46,255 nt of DNA, taken from Oscillospiraceae bacterium. GTDB lineage: Bacteria; Bacillota; Clostridia; Oscillospirales; Oscillospiraceae. The notes under the pieces were generated by a model. The model searched no databases, had not been told where the DNA came from, and saw only the letters and a program-made list of their open reading frames with translations. The stretch lies in the NCBI GenBank assembly GCA_016292255.1, contig JAEEZZ010000080.1:1-46255 (forward strand), given 5' to 3'. This document shows positions 16,980-25,770 of the stretch, piece after piece (the stretch's first letter is position 1; each line of letters opens with the position of its first letter). A program made the position numbers and the translations under genes.

Positions 16980-17963
16980 ATGACAAAACGGATGCTGTTG
17001 TATGAGATCGAAAAGGCGCTGCTGCTGCTGGCAGAGCTGGCTTTCGTGGCGTTTATCGGTTTCAATGTTGTGATGCTGCTGTGGTTTGCCGTGCAGTACC
17101 TGCTCTCCGCCATCAACCCGGAGCTTCTGACCTCGATCGCGGACGGACTGCCGGATCGGGTGGCCTTTGCGGGGAAATATATCCGCTTCTTCACCACCGG
17201 GATGACCGCCAAGGAGGCCACCGCGCAGATCATCCGTCACTGCATTATGATGGGCGTGGGCATCGGCCTGCTGACGGCGGCCCGGCTCTGCCTGCGCAGA
17301 GTGGAACGGGTATTCAAGCAGCGCTATCTGCCGGAGGTCCTGGAGCAGACCTTCTCCGATTTCACCTATGAAGCCAAGCGCCGTCCCGCGGTGGAGGAGG
17401 TCCTCTGCGACGTGGGCCTGCTCAACACCGTGGAGCGCTACTATACCGCCAACCGGCTGGAGGGGCTGTACCGCGACTGCTGGGTCGCCTCCCAGGAGAT
17501 CATCTGCGGCGGCGTTTATCTGGACGACTACACCAGCCACAAGGTCAAGGTGCGCGGCCAGTGGCTGACCATCCGCCTCAACACGGATTTTGACAGCATT
17601 GTGATCCTGGAGGCCAGGGGCACCAAAAACCGCTTCTCCCACTGGGGGCTTGCCCGGCAGATGGTGGAGCTGCAGCCGGATCACGAGGGCCTTGCCCAGC
17701 AGTTCCGCTGCTTTGCGGACTCCCCCGAGGAGTTCCGGAGCCTGCTCACCGTGGAGATGGTGGAAAAGCTCCTGTCCATGACGGATCGCTATCCGGATTT
17801 CTGCGTGATCTTCCGCAGAGGCTGCATCCACATTCTGATCCGCCGCCGTTCCTTCAACCGCCGCTGGGAGCCCCTGTGCCCCTTCTGCTTTCCCCAGCTC
17901 AAGCGGGAGGCGCACCGCCTGTACGGCCCGCTGATGGATTTCACGGATATGCTTCTGGAATGA
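16980..17963 (+). CDS. DUF3137-like membrane protein
   Basis: The 327-residue product begins with two hydrophobic segments (about 10-42 and 82-102) and continues as a long soluble domain. The C-terminal part, with HWGLARQMVELQPDHEGL, FRCFADSPEEFRSLLTVEMVEKLL and VIFRRGCIHILIRRR, follows the DUF3137 pattern, in which a phrase meaning 'filled-in age of the cell' has no known biochemical role. It is not certain. It has a bidirectional terminator after it and no clear promoter; a GGAGG lies 6 bases before the ATG. Confidence 0.6.
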   Translation: MTKRMLLYEIEKALLLLAELAFVAFIGFNVVMLLWFAVQYLLSAINPELLTSIADGLPDRVAFAGKYIRFFTTGMTAKEATAQIIRHCIMMGVGIGLLTAARLCLRRVERVFKQRYLPEVLEQTFSDFTYEAKRRPAVEEVLCDVGLLNTVERYYTANRLEGLYRDCWVASQEIICGGVYLDDYTSHKVKVRGQWLTIRLNTDFDSIVILEARGTKNRFSHWGLARQMVELQPDHEGLAQQFRCFADSPEEFRSLLTVEMVEKLLSMTDRYPDFCVIFRRGCIHILIRRRSFNRRWEPLCPFCFPQLKREAHRLYGPLMDFTDMLLE

Positions 17964-17976
17964 GAAATATAAAAAT

Positions 17977-18012
17977 GACTCGCTGCGGTATGAAAACCGC
18001 AGCGAGTCGTTT
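17977..18012. terminator. Bidirectional terminator between the DUF3137-like gene and lpdA
   Basis: A 13-bp stem (GACTCGCTGCGGT pairing with ACCGCAGCGAGTC) with a 6-base loop, flanked by A-rich sequence on the left and GTTTT on the right. It separates two convergent genes and ends the gcv operon on the minus strand. Confidence 0.85.
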
Positions 18013-18023
18013 TATCGCTTGGC

Positions 18024-19403
18024 TCAGCCCTCCAGCTTCTTTTCCAGCTCCTCCAGGGCGGCGCCCAGGGCCTCCTCGAAGGTGGGATGGGGACGGATGA
18101 AGCCCAGCATCTGCTTGACGGTGAGCCCGTTGGCCATGGCAGCGGTGAGCTGGGAGATCATATCCGTGGCCCGCTCGCACATGAAGGCAGCGCCGATCAG
18201 CTTGCCGGTCTCGGCGTTGGCCACCAGCTTCATGAAGCCCCGCTCGCCCTCCAGGATCATGGTGCGTCCGTTGGCAGACATGAGGCCCTTGGCAGTCTTG
18301 ACGGGGATGCCCTTGTCCTTGGCCTCGGCCTCGGTGATGCCAACGGTGGCGATCTCGGGCCGGGTGTAGACGCAGCCGGGCACCAGGCTCAGGTCCTGAC
18401 CGGGGGTATGGCCCGCGATTTCGTCCACGCAGGCGATGCCCTGGGCAGTCGCCACATGGGCCAGCTGTACGGGAGAGGACACGTCGCCGATGGCATAGAC
18501 GCCGGGGATGGAGGTGCGGAAGTGCTCGTCCACATGGAGTCTGCGGCGGTCATAGGCCACCTCCAGATCTTCGGCAAAGAGGCCCTCGCTGTAGGGGGCA
18601 CGGCCGATGGCGCAGAGCACGGCTTCCGCCTCCACAGCGCCGGGGTTGCCCTTCTGCTCGTAGCGGACGGTGAGGCCGTTCTCGGACTTCTCCACGCCCT
18701 TGACCATGGCGCCGGTCTGGATGGCGACGCCGCGCTTTTTCAGCAGCATAGCCAGGTTCTGGCCCAGCTCCTTGTCCATGTTGGGCAGCAGGCGGTCCAG
18801 GCCCTCCACGATGGTGACGGGGCAGCCCAGATCCGCGTAGAAGGTAGCCAGCTCCACGCCGATGACGCCGCCGCCGATGATGATGAGGCTCTTGTAGAGG
18901 GTCTCAGCGCCGTCCAGCAGCTCGTCGGAGGTCATCGCCAGCTCCAGGCCGGGGATGGGGGGACGGGCGGGCACGGAGCCGGTGGCGGCCAGGATGCTCT
19001 TGCATTCGTATTCGGTCTCCCCCTCGGCGTTGGTCACCTTGACCTTGCCGGTACCGAGAATGGTGCCGGTGCCCCGGAGGACGTCCACCTTGGCGGATTT
19101 CAGCAGGGATTCCACGCCGCCCCGCAGCTTCTCCACCACGGTCTGTTTCCGGGCGAAGACGGCGGGCAGGTCAAAGCCCACGTTCTCGGTGTGGATGCCA
19201 AAGGTCTCGGCCTCCTTGGCCTCGTGGTAGACCTCGGCGGAGTGCAGCAGGGTCTTGGTGGGGATGCAGCCCCGGTTCAGACAGGTGCCGCCCACGTCCC
19301 GGCGCTCCACCAGGGCGGTTTTCAGACCCAGCTTGGCGGCGTGCAGGGCAGCCTCATAGCCGCCGGGGCCCGCGCCGATGACGATCAAGTCGTACTGATT
19401 CAT
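18024..19403 (-). CDS. lpdA: Dihydrolipoyl dehydrogenase (glycine cleavage L-protein)
   Basis: The enzyme reoxidises dihydrolipoyl groups on GcvH with NAD+. The 459-residue product has the FAD-binding GAGPGGYEAA, the redox disulfide Cys41/Cys46 in GGTCLNRGCIPTK, the NAD-binding IIGGGVIGVE and the C-terminal dimer motif PHPTFEE with catalytic His and Glu kept. The start at 19403 has AAGGAG 6 bases upstream. It is the last gene of the gcv operon, 62 bases after the cysteine hydrolase; the gap has AATTGAGAATT repeats. No 2-oxoacid dehydrogenase genes are near, so glycine cleavage is its evident role. Confidence 0.96.
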   Translation of the reverse strand: MNQYDLIVIGAGPGGYEAALHAAKLGLKTALVERRDVGGTCLNRGCIPTKTLLHSAEVYHEAKEAETFGIHTENVGFDLPAVFARKQTVVEKLRGGVESLLKSAKVDVLRGTGTILGTGKVKVTNAEGETEYECKSILAATGSVPARPPIPGLELAMTSDELLDGAETLYKSLIIIGGGVIGVELATFYADLGCPVTIVEGLDRLLPNMDKELGQNLAMLLKKRGVAIQTGAMVKGVEKSENGLTVRYEQKGNPGAVEAEAVLCAIGRAPYSEGLFAEDLEVAYDRRRLHVDEHFRTSIPGVYAIGDVSSPVQLAHVATAQGIACVDEIAGHTPGQDLSLVPGCVYTRPEIATVGITEAEAKDKGIPVKTAKGLMSANGRTMILEGERGFMKLVANAETGKLIGAAFMCERATDMISQLTAAMANGLTVKQMLGFIRPHPTFEEALGAALEELEKKLEG

Positions 19404-19465
19404 AAAAAACTCCTTTTCAAGTGAGAATTGAGAATTTTGACAAGAGCGGCAGTCTGCCCTCTGGG

Positions 19466-20005
19466 TCAGGCTTCCTTTTCCGCACCCCGCAGCATAACCA
19501 GGGCCTCGTCCATGGAAACGCATTTTGCAAAGTAATCCGGCCACAGCCCTTCGTTGAAAAACCGATAGGCCGTTTCTCCCGTCATGTATTCATTGTCGAA
19601 GGTGGAATTTGTACCTTCCGGAATGATCATGTGATAGCCCCGGTCAAAGCCGGATTTCACAGTGGTATCCACGCAGCCGTCGGTAATCAGCCCCACGAGC
19701 ATTATGGTATCCTCCCCGGCCTGCTCCAGATACTTCCGCAGCTCGGGGCTTCCAAAGCAGCTTCCGTGATGCTTGGAGAAGCGTTTCTCCCCTGCCAGCG
19801 GTAGAAACTGAGAGGCGATTTCAAAATCCTCGTCCCCTTGGGAGAAGCCGGAACCGGGGCCGTTGTCGTGCTGAACATAGATCACTTCGACGCCGTTTTC
19901 TCTGGCTGCGTCAATAATCTTTTCGGTGTTTTCAAGGAAATGTTGAAAATTGTAGAGGCCCTCGTTCACAAGTCCTTTTTGAAGATCCATCGCGATCAGT
20001 TTCAT
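19466..20005 (-). CDS. Isochorismatase-family cysteine hydrolase
   Basis: The 179-residue product has the three catalytic residues of the family: Asp7 in AMDLQKG, Lys78 in RFSKHHGSCF, and nucleophile Cys111 in LITDGCVDTT. Members include isochorismatases, nicotinamidases and other amidases; the substrate cannot be told from sequence. It lies 23 bases after lplA and before lpdA, inside the glycine-cleavage operon, so a link to glycine or one-carbon metabolism is possible but not shown. AAGGAG lies 8 bases before the start. Confidence 0.9.
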   Translation of the reverse strand: MKLIAMDLQKGLVNEGLYNFQHFLENTEKIIDAARENGVEVIYVQHDNGPGSGFSQGDEDFEIASQFLPLAGEKRFSKHHGSCFGSPELRKYLEQAGEDTIMLVGLITDGCVDTTVKSGFDRGYHMIIPEGTNSTFDNEYMTGETAYRFFNEGLWPDYFAKCVSMDEALVMLRGAEKEA

Positions 20006-20028
20006 CTGAGGTTCTCCTTGATTGTAGA

Positions 20029-21087
20029 TTATAACGCCGTTTCCAAAAGGGAAACCAGTTGTCCCTCCTGCTCCGCAGGCAGACAGATGCCTGCAAGGGC
20101 GCTTTTCAGCGCTTCCCCGCGGAAGGCACAGCCAGACAGCACAGCCTCCACTCTGGGGGCCAGCGTATCGTCCATCGCGTCGGTGTAGACCTTGGCGGTG
20201 CGGACCACGCCCTCGTTCACGTCCAGTTGGAGCTCGACGCCGCCCCAGGGGAAGCGGTCCTCCACGGAAAGGGTAAAGGGCAGCTTGAGCCCATAGAGCC
20301 AGGCGTCGGAGGCGTATTTGGCGACCAGGTCATGCAGGTCGAATTCGTCGGGGCTGAGCGTCCGGAGGGGGTGTATTTGCGTAGGGGCTGGCGTCCGCGA
20401 CAGCCCGTGCGTACCCGTCATTGAGAGGTTCGAGGCGTCGAGGACGCCGCCCCCTACGGCGTAGACCTCAGCCAGAGCGGCGATCAGAGCCTCGGACAGG
20501 CGCTCGATGGTCAGCTCCGGGACGAATTCCTTCAAATTCACCACCCGGGAGCGGACGGAGTCCACGCCCTTGGCGGCCAGCTTGGCCTTGGAGGGGCTCA
20601 GGTAGCGCTGGACGTTTTCCATATCCACGTCCACCATCAAGGTGCCGTGATGGTAGGACTTTCCCGCGTGGGAATAAAACGCATTGCCGGAAAACTTCCG
20701 GCCCTCGGCCAGCAGGTCGTTGCGGCCGGAGCGCTGGGCGGGGATGCCCAGGCTTTGACAGGCCTTTTCAAGGACGGTGAGCTGCCGGGGCAGATCATAG
20801 TCCTCCGCGGACATCAGAAAGGTGAAGTTCAGGTTCCCCAGGTCATGAAAAACAGCGCCGCCGCCGGAGAGGCGGCGGGCCAGGTGACCGCCCTCCTCGC
20901 TGAGGAGGGCGGTTCTGCATTCCTTCCAGGGATTTTGATTTTTTCCGATGACCACGGTGCGTTCGTTCTGCCAGAGGTAGAGGATCATCTCCCCCTTCCC
21001 TACCCGGTTCAGCAGGGCTTCCTCCAGGGCAAGGTTCTCGTAGGGGCTGTATCCTCCGCTCCGGCAAACCAGCAGCCGCTCGATCAT
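20029..21087 (-). CDS. lplA: Lipoate-protein ligase carrying an in-frame repeat insertion
   Basis: LplA activates lipoate with ATP and attaches it to lysines such as Lys63 of GcvH. The 352-residue product has the lipoate-binding RRLSGGGAVFHDLGNLNFTF, GRKFSGNAF and the C-terminal accessory domain beginning near LSPDEFDLHDLVAKYAS. Between the domains, residues about 210-237 (from AVGGGVLDASN to TPAPTQ) are encoded by a palindromic GTAGGGG element (20381-20457), not by lplA sequence. The frame is kept, and the insert falls in the linker region, so the enzyme may still work. The start overlaps the gcvPB stop (ATGA), showing translational coupling. Confidence 0.93.
   Translation of the reverse strand: MIERLLVCRSGGYSPYENLALEEALLNRVGKGEMILYLWQNERTVVIGKNQNPWKECRTALLSEEGGHLARRLSGGGAVFHDLGNLNFTFLMSAEDYDLPRQLTVLEKACQSLGIPAQRSGRNDLLAEGRKFSGNAFYSHAGKSYHHGTLMVDVDMENVQRYLSPSKAKLAAKGVDSVRSRVVNLKEFVPELTIERLSEALIAALAEVYAVGGGVLDASNLSMTGTHGLSRTPAPTQIHPLRTLSPDEFDLHDLVAKYASDAWLYGLKLPFTLSVEDRFPWGGVELQLDVNEGVVRTAKVYTDAMDDTLAPRVEAVLSGCAFRGEALKSALAGICLPAEQEGQLVSLLETAL
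20381..20457. repeat. GTAGGGG palindromic element inserted inside lplA
   Basis: The 77-base element begins GTAGGGGCTGGCGTC and ends GACGCCGCCCCCTAC, with the inner palindrome GGCGTCGAGGACGCC. It belongs to the same family as copies at 26572, 35424 and 44689. Here it lies wholly within an open reading frame and contains no stop in that frame. Confidence 0.85.
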
Positions 21088-22481
21088 GCCTTGGTCCAGC
21101 GGACGACGGGGTTCCGGGCTGCGGCGACCTCGTCGGGACGGCCGATCTGGGCGTGATGGGGCGCGTGGTGCATATACTCGGGATCCTTGTGGGCCAGGTC
21201 AAACAGCTTGCGGAAGATCTCTGCGGCCTCGTCCAGGGTCTCCTTGCTCTCGGTCTCGGTGGGCTCCAGCATCAGAGCCTCGTGGACGATGAGGGGGAAG
21301 TACATTGTGGGCGGATGCATCCCGTTGTCGATCAGAGACTTGGCCACGTCCAGCGCGGACACGCCGGTCTCCTTCTTGAACTCGGACAGATCCAGCACGA
21401 ACTCGTGCATACAGACCCGGTCAAAGGCGGGGGTGAAGGTGCCCTTGATCTTCTGCATCAGATAGTTGGCGTTCAGCACGGCGTTGGTGGAGGCCTCGGG
21501 GATGCCCTCCTTGCCCAGGGTCATGAGGTAGGTCAGAGCCCGGACGACCACCAGGAAGTTGCCGGCGAAGCTCCGGACCTGGATATGGCCCTCGCCCTGC
21601 ATCAGAGCGGACTGGGGCAGGAACTGCTTCAGGAACTCCTTGCAGCCCACAGCGCCCGCGCCGGGGCCGCCGCCGCCGTGAGGCGTAGCGAAGGTCTTGT
21701 GCAGGTTCATGTGGATGCAGTCGAAGCCCATGTCGCCGGGACGGACGTGGCCCATAACGGCGTTCAGGTTGGCGCCGTCGTAGTAGCACAGGCCGCCGGC
21801 CTCATGCACCAGACGGGTGATCTCCAGGATGTTCTTGTCGAAGATGCCGACGGTGTTGGGGTTGGTCAGCATCAGACCGGCGGTGTCGGGGCCCAGAGCG
21901 GCCTTGAGGGCCTCCAGATCTACGCAGCCGTCGGGGGCGGAAGCCACGTTCACCACGTCGTAGCCGCACATGGCAGCGGTGGCGGGGTTGGTGCCGTGGG
22001 CGGAGTCGGGAACGATGATCTTGGTTCTGGCCTTGTCGCCCCGGGCGTCATGGTACTGCTTGATCAGCAGCACGCCGGTGAATTCTCCATGGGCGCCGGC
22101 GGCAGGCTGAAAGGTCATGCCGTCCATGCCGGAGATCTCGCACAGGTACTTGGCAGCCAGCTCCAGGACCTCCTTGCTGCCCTTCACAGAGGAAGCGGGT
22201 GCAAGGGGATGGACGTTGGTGAAGCCGGGCAGCGCAGCCATTTCCTCATCGATGCGGGGATTGTACTTCATGGTGCAGGAGCCCAGGGGATAGAAGCCGC
22301 AGTTGACGCCGTGGACTCGCTGGCAGAGCTGGGTGTAGTGACGGGAAATGTCGTTCTCGCACAGCTCGGGCAGATCCAGGGACGCCTGGCGCTTCTTGGG
22401 CAGCTCGTAGGCAGGAACGTCGCAGGCGGGCAGAAGGCTGCTGTGACGACCGGGAACGCTCTTCTCAAAAATCAGCTTCAT
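21084..22481 (-). CDS. gcvPB: Glycine dehydrogenase (decarboxylating) subunit 2
   Basis: The 465-residue product is the PLP-binding half of split P-protein, which decarboxylates glycine and passes the aminomethyl group to lipoyl-GcvH. The PLP lysine is in HMNLHKTFATPHGGGGPG; other family motifs are CGFYPLGSCTMKYNP and GEFTGVLLIKQYH. It starts in the ATGA that ends gcvPA, with AAGGAGG upstream; an upstream in-frame ATG inside gcvPA is rejected. Its stop overlaps the lplA start in the same way. Confidence 0.97.
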   Translation of the reverse strand: MKLIFEKSVPGRHSSLLPACDVPAYELPKKRQASLDLPELCENDISRHYTQLCQRVHGVNCGFYPLGSCTMKYNPRIDEEMAALPGFTNVHPLAPASSVKGSKEVLELAAKYLCEISGMDGMTFQPAAGAHGEFTGVLLIKQYHDARGDKARTKIIVPDSAHGTNPATAAMCGYDVVNVASAPDGCVDLEALKAALGPDTAGLMLTNPNTVGIFDKNILEITRLVHEAGGLCYYDGANLNAVMGHVRPGDMGFDCIHMNLHKTFATPHGGGGPGAGAVGCKEFLKQFLPQSALMQGEGHIQVRSFAGNFLVVVRALTYLMTLGKEGIPEASTNAVLNANYLMQKIKGTFTPAFDRVCMHEFVLDLSEFKKETGVSALDVAKSLIDNGMHPPTMYFPLIVHEALMLEPTETESKETLDEAAEIFRKLFDLAHKDPEYMHHAPHHAQIGRPDEVAAARNPVVRWTKA

Positions 22482-23797
22482 TTCGCCAGCACCTCCTTTA
22501 CGATGGCAACGGCTCTGTCGAGCTCGGCCTTGGTGTTCTTCTCGGTGGCGCACCAGAGGATCTCGTTCTCACCCAGGGGCAGACCGCCCAGGATGCCCGC
22601 CTCTTCCAGCGCGGCCAGGACGGCTTCCCGCTTGGGCATCACGGTGACGAACTCCTGATAGAACTCGCCGGCGTACTTCATGCTGACGCCGGGGAGCTTG
22701 CACAGCTCGCTCTGCAGGTAGTGGGCCTTGGCAGTGGTCTGCCGGGCGGCCTCACGCATGCCCTCGGGGCCCATGGTAGCCATATACAGGCCGGCGGTCA
22801 GGGCGCAGAGGGCCTCGTTGGAGCAGATATTGGAGCTGGCCTTCTCGCGGCGGATGTGCTGCTCGCGGGCCTGCAGGGAGAGGACGTAGGCCTTGTTGCC
22901 GGCGTCGTCGTGGGTCTCGCCCACAATACGGCCGGGCAGCTTGCGCATGTGCTTCTCGGTGGTAGCCATGATGCCCAGGTAGGGGCCGCCCCAGGCGATG
23001 GGCAGGCCCAGGCACTGGCCCTCGCCCACCATCACGTCAGCGCCCAGCTCCTTGGGGGTGGGCAGGATGGCGAGGCTCAGAGGATCGCAGGACAGGACGA
23101 ACATGGCCTTGGCTTCGTGGACCGCCTCGCCGATGGCCTTGGCGTCCTCCAGCTGGCCGAAGAAGTTGGGCTGCTGGAGCACGAAGGAAGCCACGTCGGG
23201 GGTCAGCATCTCCTTGAGGGCGGCCAGATCGGTCTTGCCGTCCTTGCAGGGGACGATCCGCATCTCGGCGTTGGCGCCGTAGCAGTAGGTGCGGATGGTG
23301 TTGATGGCGTCGGGGTGCAGAGCGGCGGAGACCAGAGTGACGCTGCGCTTGCGGTCACGGCACATGGCGGCAGCCTCAGCGGCGGCAGTGGCGCCGTCGT
23401 AGACGGAGGCGTTGGACACGTCCATGCCGGTGAGCTGGCAGATCATGGTCTGGTACTCGAAGATGGACTGCAGGATACCCTGGCTCATCTCAGCCTGGTA
23501 GGGGGTGTAGGCCGTCAGGAACTCTTCCTTGTTGGGAATGTACTTGACGATGCTGGGGATGTAGTGATCGTAAGCGCCGGCGCCGCGCAGCACGGTCTGG
23601 AAGACCTTGTTCTCGGCGGCAATGGCCTCCATCTTGGAGCGGACCTCCAGCTCACTCATGCCGGAGGGAATATTCAGGGGCTCAGTCAGGAGCATCTGGG
23701 CAGGCACGTCGGCGTAGAGCGCGTCCTCGCGCTCCATGCCGATGGCCTTCAGCATTTGCTGCCGTTCCGAGAGCGTCCCGGGAACGTAGCTACCCAT
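22478..23797 (-). CDS. gcvPA: Glycine dehydrogenase (decarboxylating) subunit 1
   Basis: The 439-residue product is the other half of the split P-protein, which pairs with GcvPB; it keeps the PLP-enzyme fold but has no PLP lysine. Family features are the N-terminal MGSYVPGTLSERQQML, AYTPYQAEMSQG and the glycine-rich MVGEGQCLGLPIAWGGPYLG. It starts one base after the gcvH stop, with GGAGG 5 bases before the ATG. Confidence 0.97.
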   Translation of the reverse strand: MGSYVPGTLSERQQMLKAIGMEREDALYADVPAQMLLTEPLNIPSGMSELEVRSKMEAIAAENKVFQTVLRGAGAYDHYIPSIVKYIPNKEEFLTAYTPYQAEMSQGILQSIFEYQTMICQLTGMDVSNASVYDGATAAAEAAAMCRDRKRSVTLVSAALHPDAINTIRTYCYGANAEMRIVPCKDGKTDLAALKEMLTPDVASFVLQQPNFFGQLEDAKAIGEAVHEAKAMFVLSCDPLSLAILPTPKELGADVMVGEGQCLGLPIAWGGPYLGIMATTEKHMRKLPGRIVGETHDDAGNKAYVLSLQAREQHIRREKASSNICSNEALCALTAGLYMATMGPEGMREAARQTTAKAHYLQSELCKLPGVSMKYAGEFYQEFVTVMPKREAVLAALEEAGILGGLPLGENEILWCATEKNTKAELDRAVAIVKEVLAK

Positions 23798-24175
23798 TTA
23801 GCCCTCCTCGGCGCAAAGGGCCTCGTAGTCGTCAGCGTCCAGCAGCTCTTCGCGATCGGTGACCTGCTCGACCTTAATGATCCACGCACCGTAGGGATCG
23901 GAGTTCAGCATCTCGGGGGCGTCGATCAGCTCTTCGTTGACAGCCTTCACGATGCCGGACACGGGGCTGACCAGATCGGAGACAGCCTTGACGGACTCCA
24001 CGTCGCCGAAGGACTCACCGGCAACGACCTCGTCACCGGCCTCGGGCAGGTTGATGAAAACCACGTCGCCCAGGGCGTCCTGCGCGAAATCGGTGATGCC
24101 GACGGTGGCGATGCCGCCCTCTTCCTTGACCCACTCATGGGACTTGGCATACTTCAGATCGGGAATGATAGTCAT
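23798..24175 (-). CDS. gcvH: Glycine cleavage system H protein
   Basis: GcvH carries the lipoyl arm that moves between P, T and L proteins. The 125-residue product has the normal length, the SHEWVK start and the lipoylation site Lys63 in [17 protein letters not shown] lies 8 bases before the ATG. It is 72 bases after gcvT, and no terminator is seen in that gap. Confidence 0.98.
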   Translation of the reverse strand: MTIIPDLKYAKSHEWVKEEGGIATVGITDFAQDALGDVVFINLPEAGDEVVAGESFGDVESVKAVSDLVSPVSGIVKAVNEELIDAPEMLNSDPYGAWIIKVEQVTDREELLDADDYEALCAEEG

Positions 24176-24247
24176 AATAGTTTCCTCCTAAAATTATATT
24201 GATCGTTGATTTGTTTGAATGGGACTGTCTGCGTTGAGACAGGCGGA

Positions 24248-25483
24248 TCACTGAGCGATAACGGGGATCACGTAGGGGGGCACGTTGTTGGCCACGTGCT
24301 TCAGGGGGATCACGGCCTTGAGCCGCTTGCCGCGCACGTCCACCTCGACCTCGGCGTTGGTGGGGATGTCGGAGCGGATGAAGGCGATGCCGATGGCGCG
24401 CTTGCCGGTCTCCTCCAGCAGCTTGGCCTCAGCGCCCTCGCCCTCGGTCTTGTAGTAGGGGATCATGGTGGCGGAGGTGACGTAGCCCACCTTCTCGCCC
24501 TGGTAGAAGACCTCCATGCCGTGACGCATGACGCCGCGATCCTTCAGCGCGATGGGACGCACCCGCTTGGGCAGCTCCACCAGGTCGGCCTCGGTGCCGC
24601 GCTTCTCACGGAACGCGGTCTGGGCGGCAGCCTGCTTCTCCAGAGCCTTGCGGCCGATGAAGTCGCCCTTGCACTCGTCGAAGGAAACGGCGAAGCGAGC
24701 CAGAGCCAGGCCGAAGATGGGCATTTCGTTGCCTTCCTCGTCGATGCCCATTTCGTCGCCGTAGAGGGGCAGCATGGCCTCCATGCGGAGGGTGTCGCGG
24801 GCGCCCAGACCGGCGGGCTTGGCGCCCAGCTCCATGAGCCGGTTCCAGATCCAGTCGGCGTCCTCGTTCTTCAGGAAGATCTCATAGCCGATGGGCTCGC
24901 CGGTGTAGCCGGTGCGGGCGACCCAGACCTTGTGGCCTTCCATGTCCAGGATGGACAGGTTGTTGCGGGCGGGCTCGGTGACTTCCTCGACCCCGGCCAG
25001 CTTGGCCAGGATCTTGCCGCTCTCGGGGCCCTGTACCGCGATGGAGATGGTCTCGCCGGAGATGTTGCGGATCTTGCAGTCGTAGTTCTTGACGATGGGC
25101 TCGAACCAGGCCAGATCCTTGTCGGTGTTGGAGGCGTTCACCACCAGCAGGTAGCGGTCTTCCTCGAACTGGTAGAGGTAGGCGTCGTCCACGGCGCCGC
25201 CGTTTTCGTTGGGGATGATGCAGTACTGCGCCTTGTTGAGGGTCAGGGCGGCAGCGTTGCTGGTCAGGACGTGCTGCAGGAATTTCAGGCGCTCGGGGCC
25301 CTCGATCAACAGTCTGCCCATGTGGGAGACGTCGAAGATGCCGCAGCATTTCCGGGTGTACAGGTGCTCAGCCACGATCCCGCTGGGGTACTGGATGGGC
25401 ATTTCCCAGCCGCCGAAGTCCACCATCGTGGCGCCGGCCGCCAGATGTGCGTTGTAAAGCTGGGTGCGTTTGAGTTCGCTCAT
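24248..25483 (-). CDS. gcvT: Aminomethyltransferase (glycine cleavage T-protein)
   Basis: GcvT releases ammonia from aminomethyl-GcvH and makes 5,10-methylene-tetrahydrofolate. The 411-residue product has GWEMPIQYPSGIVAEHLYTR, FDVSHMGRLLIEGP, the folate-binding TGYTGEPIGYEIF and GLGARDTLRMEA. It is longer than typical bacterial GcvT (about 365), mostly because of an internal extension around EKQAAAQTAFREKRGTEADLVELPKR. The start at 25483 has AGGAGG 8 bases upstream. It is the first gene after the riboswitch. Confidence 0.96.
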   Translation of the reverse strand: MSELKRTQLYNAHLAAGATMVDFGGWEMPIQYPSGIVAEHLYTRKCCGIFDVSHMGRLLIEGPERLKFLQHVLTSNAAALTLNKAQYCIIPNENGGAVDDAYLYQFEEDRYLLVVNASNTDKDLAWFEPIVKNYDCKIRNISGETISIAVQGPESGKILAKLAGVEEVTEPARNNLSILDMEGHKVWVARTGYTGEPIGYEIFLKNEDADWIWNRLMELGAKPAGLGARDTLRMEAMLPLYGDEMGIDEEGNEMPIFGLALARFAVSFDECKGDFIGRKALEKQAAAQTAFREKRGTEADLVELPKRVRPIALKDRGVMRHGMEVFYQGEKVGYVTSATMIPYYKTEGEGAEAKLLEETGKRAIGIAFIRSDIPTNAEVEVDVRGKRLKAVIPLKHVANNVPPYVIPVIAQ

Positions 25484-25524
25484 GGGGATTACCTCCTGTG
25501 TATTGAAAATGGTTTTGCTTATCA

Positions 25525-25563
25525 TAAAAAGGGTGGCACAGGCCCAAGAGGTCTGTGCCACCG
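25525..25563 (-). terminator. Riboswitch expression platform: intrinsic terminator before gcvT
   Basis: On the minus strand GGTGGCACAGACC pairs with GGCCTGTGCCACC and is followed by five T residues. Its 5' arm overlaps the closing helix of the second aptamer (ACGGTGG), so glycine binding can compete with terminator formation, as in other gcv leaders. Confidence 0.85.
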
Positions 25564-25720
25564 TCTTAAGCCTGAGAGATTCCCCGCGCCCTGCGCGGGT
25601 TGCACCTACGGCGTGCGCGAGGAGCGCACTTTACGGTGTTTCGTCCTGACCCGATCCTTTTGCCTGAGAGCTTTTGCGATCCCCTTCGGCGCCGCCCGCG
25701 GCGGTCTCTCCCGGGTCCAT
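25561..25720 (-). ncRNA. Glycine riboswitch (one canonical and one divergent aptamer)
   Basis: The first aptamer is canonical: closing helix GGACCC/GGGTC, GGGAGAG, GCCGAAGGGG and GCTCTCAGGCAAAAGGA. The second keeps the closing helix (CACCGT/ACGGTG), two GC-rich hairpins (TGCGC/GCGCA and CCGCGC/GCGCGG) and ATCTCTCAGGC. However, it has GTAAAG where GGAGAG is expected, GCCGTAGGTG for GCCGAAGGGG, and TTAAGAC for AAAGGAC. It precedes the gcv operon, whose product breaks down glycine, so it is expected to turn expression on when glycine is abundant. Confidence 0.92.
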
Positions 25721-25770
25721 CATCCGACACTATTATTTGAACGTGTATTCCATTGGTTTTCCCACTACAA

